A stretch of DNA of 51,417 nt, from assembly GCA_964244115.1 (NCBI GenBank), contig CAXTHM010000021.1:1-51417 (forward strand). The letters are read 5' to 3'. The DNA comes from CADCWK01 sp964244115 (lineage in GTDB: Bacteria > Chloroflexota > Chloroflexia > Thermomicrobiales > UBA6265). The notes beneath the pieces were generated by a model that saw only the letters and a program-made list of their open reading frames with translations, had not been told where the DNA came from and searched no databases. Positions 46,949 through 51,417 of the stretch are shown piece after piece (position 1 is the first letter of the stretch; each line of letters starts with the position of its first letter). Both the position numbers and the translations under genes were made by a program.

Positions 46949-46989
46949 AACGCGGCTTCCCCACGACGCCATCAGACGAGGAGCACCAC

Positions 46990-47691
46990 TTGGACGCCAA
47001 CGACGACATGCTGCCTGAACGGACGACGCGTCGTTCGGCCGCCATTCCCCCGGCAGAGGACGCCAGGACGCCTCGCAGACCATCTCGCTTCGGCCAGACG
47101 CTGGAGCGCACCATCGCCCTCGCCGCGCTGCTGCTGACCGGAATGATGGCGGGGAGCTTCTTCGCGCTCGGGGCGCTGGTCATGCCGGCGCTGGGCGACG
47201 TCGACGCGCTCGGTGGGTTGCCATCGACCGTGCAGTTCATCCCGGGGGTGGACGATGCCAACGGGCTCCTCGCGCTGCCGGCCATGCAGTCGATCGCCGG
47301 CGCGGACAGCCATCTGTTCGGGGGCGTCTCCTACGGGGCGGCGGCACTGGCGGCGCTCGCGATCATCGTCGGTCTGATGCGCCGGGACGGCCTCGGCAGC
47401 ACCCTCACGGTCGGGGCCGGGGCGGTCTACCTCGTCGGGGCCTTCCTCGTCACCCTGCTCTTCAACGACCGGTTCGACCGCGACCTGGCCGGCTACGACG
47501 TGCTCGACCAGGCCAGCATCGGGCTGGCCCAGGAGTACATCCGGGACTGGTCGCGCTGGAACGATGTCCGCACGGTCGCGGCGACGGTCGCCTTCGCCCT
47601 GTTCGCGGCGGCGGCGCTGCTCCCGCGCCGGCACGGTGCGGCGACGGCGGATCGGCCGGCGCGGGAGCCGAGCGCCCGGACCGGCGCTTGA
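46990..47691 (+). CDS. DUF1772/anthrone-oxygenase-like membrane protein
   Basis: A 233-residue protein. TTG 46990 is chosen because GAGGAG sits 7 bases upstream; an in-frame ATG at 47008 would lose this. After ~35 polar residues come four hydrophobic segments: TIALAALLLTGMMAGSFFAL, GAAALAALAIIVGLM, LTVGAGAVYLVGAFLVTLLF and AATVAFALFAAAALLP. The loop RFDRDLAGYD... and IRDWSRWNDVRTVAATVAFA match the N...W..WN.vRt pattern of DUF1772/anthrone oxygenase-like proteins. No catalytic function is established in bacteria. The stop codon overlaps the -35 element of the tRNA promoter. Confidence 0.75.
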   Translation: MDANDDMLPERTTRRSAAIPPAEDARTPRRPSRFGQTLERTIALAALLLTGMMAGSFFALGALVMPALGDVDALGGLPSTVQFIPGVDDANGLLALPAMQSIAGADSHLFGGVSYGAAALAALAIIVGLMRRDGLGSTLTVGAGAVYLVGAFLVTLLFNDRFDRDLAGYDVLDQASIGLAQEYIRDWSRWNDVRTVAATVAFALFAAAALLPRRHGAATADRPAREPSARTGA

Positions 47692-47717
47692 CGGCGCTCG
47701 CGTGACGAACCTATACT
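47688..47717 (+). promoter_or_regulatory. Sigma-70-type promoter of the tRNA cluster
   Basis: TTGACG (47688-47693) and TATACT (47712-47717) are separated by 18 bases, and the tRNA-Leu gene begins 22 bases after the -10. The -35 overlaps the stop codon of the upstream gene. Confidence 0.75.
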
Positions 47718-47739
47718 CTCGCGCGCCGAACAAACACCT

Positions 47740-47823
47740 GCCCAGGTGGCGGAATCGGCAGACGCGCTAGCTTGAGGGGCTAGTGCCCGCAAGGGCGTGG
47801 AGGTTCAAGTCCTCTCCTGGGCA
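47740..47823 (+). tRNA. tRNA-Leu (anticodon GAG)
   Basis: Acceptor GCCCAGG pairs with CCTGGGC. Anticodon stem CTAGC/GCTAG encloses TTGAGGG, giving anticodon GAG. A long variable arm (TGCCCGCAAGGGCG) marks a class II tRNA. The T-arm is GAGGTTCAAGTCCTC. CCA is not encoded. Confidence 0.95.
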
Positions 47824-47880
47824 CCGGACGCATCGGCCCGACCACGGCGGTCGGGCCAACCTGAGCGACAGGCTCAGCCT

Positions 47881-47953
47881 GGGCGATTAGCTCAGTCGGT
47901 AGAGCGCCACGTTTACACCGTGGATGTCAGAGGTTCGAGCCCTCTATCGCCCA
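47881..47953 (+). tRNA. tRNA-Val (anticodon TAC)
   Basis: Acceptor GGGCGAT pairs with ATCGCCC. D-arm GCTCAGTCGGTAGAGC and anticodon stem CCACG/CGTGG enclose TTTACAC, anticodon TAC. The T-arm is AGAGGTTCGAGCCCTCT. No encoded CCA. Confidence 0.96.
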
Positions 47954-47988
47954 CCGGGCCGTGGTCGCGTCCTGATCTCGGAGTTCCC

Positions 47989-48061
47989 GCCAAGGTAGCT
48001 CAGTTGGTAGAGCTCACGACTGAAAATCGTGCGGTCGCCGGTTCGAGTCCGGCCCTTGGCA
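47989..48061 (+). tRNA. tRNA-Phe (anticodon GAA)
   Basis: Acceptor GCCAAGG pairs with CCTTGGC. D-arm GCTCAGTTGGTAGAGC and anticodon stem CACGA/TCGTG enclose CTGAAAA, anticodon GAA. The T-arm is GCCGGTTCGAGTCCGGC. No encoded CCA. It is the last gene of the tRNA row. Confidence 0.96.
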
Positions 48062-48073
48062 CCTGATCGAGAG

Positions 48074-48113
48074 CGCGTCCCGGACTGGCTCCGGGGCGCG
48101 TTCGACGTTTTCA
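48074..48113 (+). terminator. Terminator of the tRNA cluster
   Basis: CGCGTCCCGGA (48074-48084) pairs with TCCGGGGCGCG (48090-48100), one G-U pair, around a 5-base loop, followed by TTCGACGTTTT. It also precedes the end of the convergent OsmC gene. Confidence 0.8.
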
Positions 48114-48130
48114 GTCGATCGTGATCGGGT

Positions 48131-48646
48131 TCAGGCGGGGCCGGCCGGCGCGACGACGACCGTCGGCTCGTGCCGGACCGGGAATGCCATCGACGCGGCC
48201 AGCGGGCACATCCGGCTGGCGTCGGCGTGGAGGGCGATGGCCCGGTCCGGGTCGGAGCCGGGCGCGATCGTGGCCCGGGGCCGGAGCGTGATCGCGGTGA
48301 ACCGGCCGCTGCCGTCGGGGTGCTCGGCCAGGCGCCCGTCGCAGTCATCGATATACGCCGTGACGACCACCCCGGCGTCGGCACAGAGGTGCAGGTACCA
48401 GAGCATGTGGCAGGCGGAGACGGCCGAGACGAGCAGGTCCTCCGGGTTGTGCCGGGCCGGGTCGCCCCGGAAGAGCGGGTCGGACGAGCCGGCGATCGGA
48501 CGCTTGCCGTCGACCAGGACGTCGTAGAGCCGGTCGTAGTCGCGGTAGCCGGACGTCCCGCTGCCCCGGTCGCCCGTCCAGCGGATCGTCGAGCGGTAGG
48601 TGTGCGTCCGTTGTGGGTGCGCGTCGAAGGCGGGTTGGTCGTTCAT
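48131..48646 (-). CDS. OsmC-family peroxide/redox protein
   Basis: A 171-residue protein from ATG 48646 with ACGGAGC upstream. It carries the family pattern: PEDLLVSAVSACHMLWYLHLCADAGV supplies the first cysteine on the long helix, and ASRMCPLAASMAF the second. OsmC/Ohr proteins reduce organic hydroperoxides using this Cys pair; some members act on other substrates. The start SGTSGYRDYDRL and the HNPEDLL loop fit the OsmC branch rather than Ohr, a tentative split. An R1 repeat lies between it and the sulfurtransferase. Confidence 0.88.
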   Translation of the reverse strand: MNDQPAFDAHPQRTHTYRSTIRWTGDRGSGTSGYRDYDRLYDVLVDGKRPIAGSSDPLFRGDPARHNPEDLLVSAVSACHMLWYLHLCADAGVVVTAYIDDCDGRLAEHPDGSGRFTAITLRPRATIAPGSDPDRAIALHADASRMCPLAASMAFPVRHEPTVVVAPAGPA

Positions 48647-48693
48647 TCGACGCTCCGTCGTAGTTGAGTTGCGCGGGTTGCCGTTGCGTTGCG

Positions 48694-48825
48694 CGGGGGC
48701 GGAGCAGATCTCTCCCCCAGCCCCTCTTCGGCTCACCTGATCGCTCACCCGCCAAAGGCGGCTCTCGCTACGCTGCGGCTCCGCAGGTGCCCGGAGAGGG
48801 GAGCAGCGCCGCCCATCGAAGCGAG
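48694..48825. repeat. R1 repeat copy
   Basis: GGGGCGGAGCAGATCTCTCC, the CCCAGCCCCTCTTCGGCTCA core and GGTGCCCGGAGAGGGGAGCA follow the R1 layout, in the orientation of the 31.5-kb copy. At its right edge GAGGAATCCGTACGG resembles the ATACGGAATCC end in degraded form. The interior holds an extra GCTACGCTGCGGCT segment. Confidence 0.75.
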
Positions 48826-48850
48826 GAATCCGTACGGGAACCGCCGAGGG

Positions 48851-49747
48851 TCAACGGCCGGCCGGCGTCGGGCCTCTCACGACGGGGACGTCGTCGCGCT
48901 CGCCCCACTCGTTCCAGGAGCCGTCGTAGTTGGCGTAATTGGTGTGGCCGGTCCGCTCCAGGGCGAACAGGACGGCCGTCGCGGTGACGCCGCCGTTGCA
49001 ATAGGCGACCACCGGGGTCTCGGCGGTGATCCCGGCCTCGGCGAAGATCGCCGCCTGCTCCTCGACCGGCTTCTGCGTGCCGTCCGCGTTCATGAGCGAC
49101 CTGGCCGGGATGTTGATCGCACCCGGGATGTGGCCGCCCCGCGAGCCGCGCTGGACGGAGCCGTCGTACTGGCCGGCGTCGCGGGCATCGACGATCGCCG
49201 TCTGGCCGTGCTCGGTCGCCAGCAGGACACCCTCGATCGACGCGACGAGCTCGGGCCGGTAGCGCGGCGTGAACGTCGCCCGTCCCGGCGTGACGGCATC
49301 CGTGCTCAGCGGCTTGCCGGCGGCATCCCAGGCGGCGTAGCCCCCATCGAGGATCGCGACCCGGTCGTGGCCGTAGGCCCGCAGCGCCCACCAGAGCCGG
49401 GTCGCCATGTGGCCGCCGGTATGGTCGACGCTGACGACGAAGGTGTCGTCGCCGATCCCGCGACTCTCCATCGCCTCGGCGAACCGCTCGGCCCCGGCCA
49501 GCTGCGCCTTGACCGGGTGGTCCGGGTCGGTGATGTCGCTGGTCCAGTCCACGAAGACGGCGCCGGGGATGTGCCCGGCGGCGTACTCCTCCGGCGCCCC
49601 TGCGTAGGTCGCGGCCTGCCGGCCGTCGCCGAGGTCCGTCGTTCGGACATAGCCCCGGATATCGACGACCCGGACCCCGGGGTCATCGAGGTGACTCGCC
49701 AGCCAGTCGACGGAGACGAGCTGCTCGGTGGGAGAGGGGATGGTCAT
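48851..49747 (-). CDS. Two-domain rhodanese sulfurtransferase
   Basis: A 298-residue tandem-rhodanese protein from ATG 49747 with AAGGAGC upstream. The inactive N-terminal domain contains VRVVDIRGYVRTTDLGDG, HIPGAVFVDWTSD and VVSVDHTGGHMATRLWWAL (Asp in place of the catalytic Cys). The C-terminal domain has AIVDARDAGQYDG, HIPGAINIPARSL and the active loop VVAYCNGGVTATAVLFAL with the catalytic Cys. This layout is that of thiosulfate/3-mercaptopyruvate sulfurtransferases. The donor is not determined: the CNGGVTA loop differs from the CRKG (thiosulfate) and CGSG (mercaptopyruvate) forms. Confidence 0.92.
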   Translation of the reverse strand: MTIPSPTEQLVSVDWLASHLDDPGVRVVDIRGYVRTTDLGDGRQAATYAGAPEEYAAGHIPGAVFVDWTSDITDPDHPVKAQLAGAERFAEAMESRGIGDDTFVVSVDHTGGHMATRLWWALRAYGHDRVAILDGGYAAWDAAGKPLSTDAVTPGRATFTPRYRPELVASIEGVLLATEHGQTAIVDARDAGQYDGSVQRGSRGGHIPGAINIPARSLMNADGTQKPVEEQAAIFAEAGITAETPVVAYCNGGVTATAVLFALERTGHTNYANYDGSWNEWGERDDVPVVRGPTPAGR

Positions 49748-49916
49748 CGTCTGCTCCTTGCTGCGGTTGAGATCGTCATATGTGCGGCGGGTCGCTCGTT
49801 GGAAGGCATCAGCGTATAAGGTAGCGCAGCAGGGTTGGCTCCTGATGTCGGAACATGTTGACCAGCATGTAATCAGCGGTCGATAGACTGAATACCAACC
49901 ACGGAGTTCGAACGCG

Positions 49917-51417
49917 ATGGCGCGAATTGCAGAGGCAGAACTGGTCTACAAAGCAGCGGACCTGTTTCGCCAGCGGGTCATGGTCGACGGTAAGTCCTTC
50001 ATTTGGCCGGACCTGGAAGTCTGGACTGAAGACAACATCACTGCGGTTTTTGACGCCCTCTTGATCCAGAAGCCGGGAGGCACGGCTTCGTTTCTATCCA
50101 CGCTGGAAAAGCAACTCGCTGGACTCTCCGACGATGCCGTTCGCCTCGCCGCGGATGTCTATGCCTTCTACTGGTTATTCCCTTTGGCGGCTGCCGTTTC
50201 AAGCTCGACGAAGATTCAGAGCGTTCAGCGAATCGCTTTATGGCGCGGAGTTGCGACGGCCATCCCTGACGAGTCGCAGGAACTACTCGACGAGGCGCTT
50301 CACGAAGGTATTGGTCTACCCGGTCAGTACTATCTCCTCCAGCAATGGGAATACCTTCGCTTCTTCCTCGCATTCGTCCGCGCCGTCAGGCGAGGTTTGG
50401 CCGATCCGCTCGACAGTGAGGCATGTCGTCGGTTGGTCTATCAGATTGCGGCGGACGAGGGCATCAAGTCTCACGGTCGCCACGTTCTGCTGTATCTCAT
50501 GTTTCCGGATGACTTCGAGCGGACCGCAACGACGTCACAAAAGAAGCTCATTATTGCTGGCTACCCGGAAGTCGTGGGCGATGAGAAGGACCTTGATCTC
50601 GCCCTGCGAAAGATCCGAGGCTATCTGGTTGAAATGACTGGCAACCAGAACATGGATTTCTATGACGAACAAATCATGAAGATTTGGGATCCGTCTATAT
50701 TCGACATCTCTCCACCGCTCAGGGCGCGATACTGGAAGATCTCACCTGGCCCGTCGGCAATTATCTGGACTGAGTTTCGTGAGCATGGAATAGCAGCGGT
50801 TCAGTGGGCAGAGGTCGGGAATCTCGCGACGCTATCGGCTGGCACCAAGCAGGAATTCCGTAGCCACCTTGCTGGGGTTCCTGATATCGGGTCAAAGAGT
50901 GCAAACGGGATCACTTACGCCAGCAACCAGCTCTGGATTTTTGCCAAAGAAATGAAGCCCACAGATGGAATCGTTGCATATGGCCATGGGTCGATCCTCG
51001 GTTGGGGTATCGTAACGGGAGACTACCACCACGACCCGTCTATGATCACCGCCCCTCATCAACGGGCAGTGACGTGGACATCGACCGAGCCCCGACCATT
51101 GAAAGAACTTCCTTCAGATCTGGCAAAAAAGCTCCAACAGAACCTAACAATCCTTGAACTCACGGAACAGGAGTTCAAGGTGACAACCAACGGGCGAAAT
51201 GTTCCGCCCCCCCCGCTCATTGAGGACTTTGAAGCAGCGACCTTCATGGACACGGCCGACCTCGAAGACCTCCTCAGTCTCCTCCACGACAAGAAGCAGC
51301 TCATCCTCGAAGGACCGCCAGGCTCGGGCAAGACGTGGCTGGCCGACAAGCTGGCACGATACCTAAGCGGATTGGCAAAAGTGGTGATCGGGGGGACACT
51401 CGGGTCAGAGAGGAGTC
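49917..51417 (+). CDS. McrB-like AAA ATPase with unrecognised N-terminal domain and EVE/PUA-like region (3' end outside window)
   Basis: ATG 49917 opens a frame that stays open for 500 codons to the window edge; CGGAG lies 11 bases upstream. Residues ~1-240 form a largely helical domain I do not recognise (for example DLEVWTEDNITAVFDALL, SFLSTLEKQLAGLSDDAVRL). Residues ~270-375 look like an EVE/PUA-type domain: RYWKISPGPSAIIWTEF, WAEVGNL, LWIFAKEMKPTDGIVAYGHG, ILGWGIVTGDYHHD, typical of modified-base readers in restriction proteins. At 460-473, KQLILEGPPGSGKT is Walker A, in the McrB form. Base composition and codons are visibly AT-richer than everywhere else in the window, indicating horizontal acquisition. 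The expected partner McrC-type nuclease would lie to the right and is not visible. Type IV restriction against modified phage DNA is the leading role. Confidence 0.82.
   Translation, partial: MARIAEAELVYKAADLFRQRVMVDGKSFIWPDLEVWTEDNITAVFDALLIQKPGGTASFLSTLEKQLAGLSDDAVRLAADVYAFYWLFPLAAAVSSSTKIQSVQRIALWRGVATAIPDESQELLDEALHEGIGLPGQYYLLQQWEYLRFFLAFVRAVRRGLADPLDSEACRRLVYQIAADEGIKSHGRHVLLYLMFPDDFERTATTSQKKLIIAGYPEVVGDEKDLDLALRKIRGYLVEMTGNQNMDFYDEQIMKIWDPSIFDISPPLRARYWKISPGPSAIIWTEFREHGIAAVQWAEVGNLATLSAGTKQEFRSHLAGVPDIGSKSANGITYASNQLWIFAKEMKPTDGIVAYGHGSILGWGIVTGDYHHDPSMITAPHQRAVTWTSTEPRPLKELPSDLAKKLQQNLTILELTEQEFKVTTNGRNVPPPPLIEDFEAATFMDTADLEDLLSLLHDKKQLILEGPPGSGKTWLADKLARYLSGLAKVVIGGTLGSERS

Larger units (their letters stand above)
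46409..46989. other. Repeat-packed intergenic region
   Basis: This 581-base space between the broken VOC gene and the DUF1772-like gene contains two R2 copies, one R1 copy and a tandem array, listed separately. No gene is supported. Confidence 0.65.

Overview
This is a high-GC bacterial chromosome segment. The gene content suggests a Chloroflexota bacterium, perhaps Thermomicrobia/Sphaerobacter-like: an RNase J, an F420-type LLM oxidoreductase, Tat-exported proteins, a CapA lipoprotein, a shikimate kinase/dehydroquinate synthase fusion, and GTG/TTG starts with good Shine-Dalgarno sites. The phylum call is inference from gene content only; there is no rRNA or marker gene that settles it.

Layout. 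1-12.1 kb: the 5' part of trigger factor, a secreted four-SH3 M23 peptidase, thiM, a DsbA/FrnE-like protein, corA, a minus-strand threonine dehydratase-MoxR-DUF58 row, and a translationally coupled pair (unknown protein plus a membrane ABM-domain protein). 12.2-18.8 kb: LLM oxidoreductase, DUF421 membrane protein, a Tat-exported cysteine-rich protein, a CapA lipoprotein, a decayed ArsR/AHSA1 pair, an FMN-split-barrel protein and a VIT-like membrane protein. 18.9-31.5 kb: RNase J with a very long disordered N-terminus, a CrtI/PYROXD2-like oxidoreductase, an amidohydrolase, a PQQ-type beta-propeller, a DUF4129 membrane protein, hemW and folC. 31.7-40.2 kb: an unknown protein, the methyl-cycle cluster adenosine-kinase-like/ahcY/metK, aroKB and an orphan NtrC-type response regulator. 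40.3-49.8 kb: GNAT, Dabb, DUF697, malate dehydrogenase, a serine hydrolase, a broken VOC gene, a DUF1772-like membrane protein, three tRNA genes (Leu-GAG, Val-TAC, Phe-GAA), OsmC and a two-domain rhodanese.

From about 49.9 kb the sequence becomes visibly AT-richer and codon use changes. It encodes the N-terminal 500 codons of a McrB-like AAA ATPase with an unrecognised N-terminal domain and an EVE/PUA-like middle segment. This is the start of what looks like an acquired defence locus, cut by the window edge. It is the best candidate here for an undescribed system.

Intergenic spaces are populated by small non-coding repeats. One ~185-bp MITE-like family (R1) has TA-flanked inverted ends. A ~60-75-bp family (R2) also occurs as an inverted pair with 19-bp ends. 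A 197-bp element has 33-bp inverted ends with one mismatch. A short REP-like hairpin (R4) recurs as well. R1 and R2 occur next to each other at three separate loci. No transposase, integrase, CRISPR array, rRNA or convincing riboswitch was seen.
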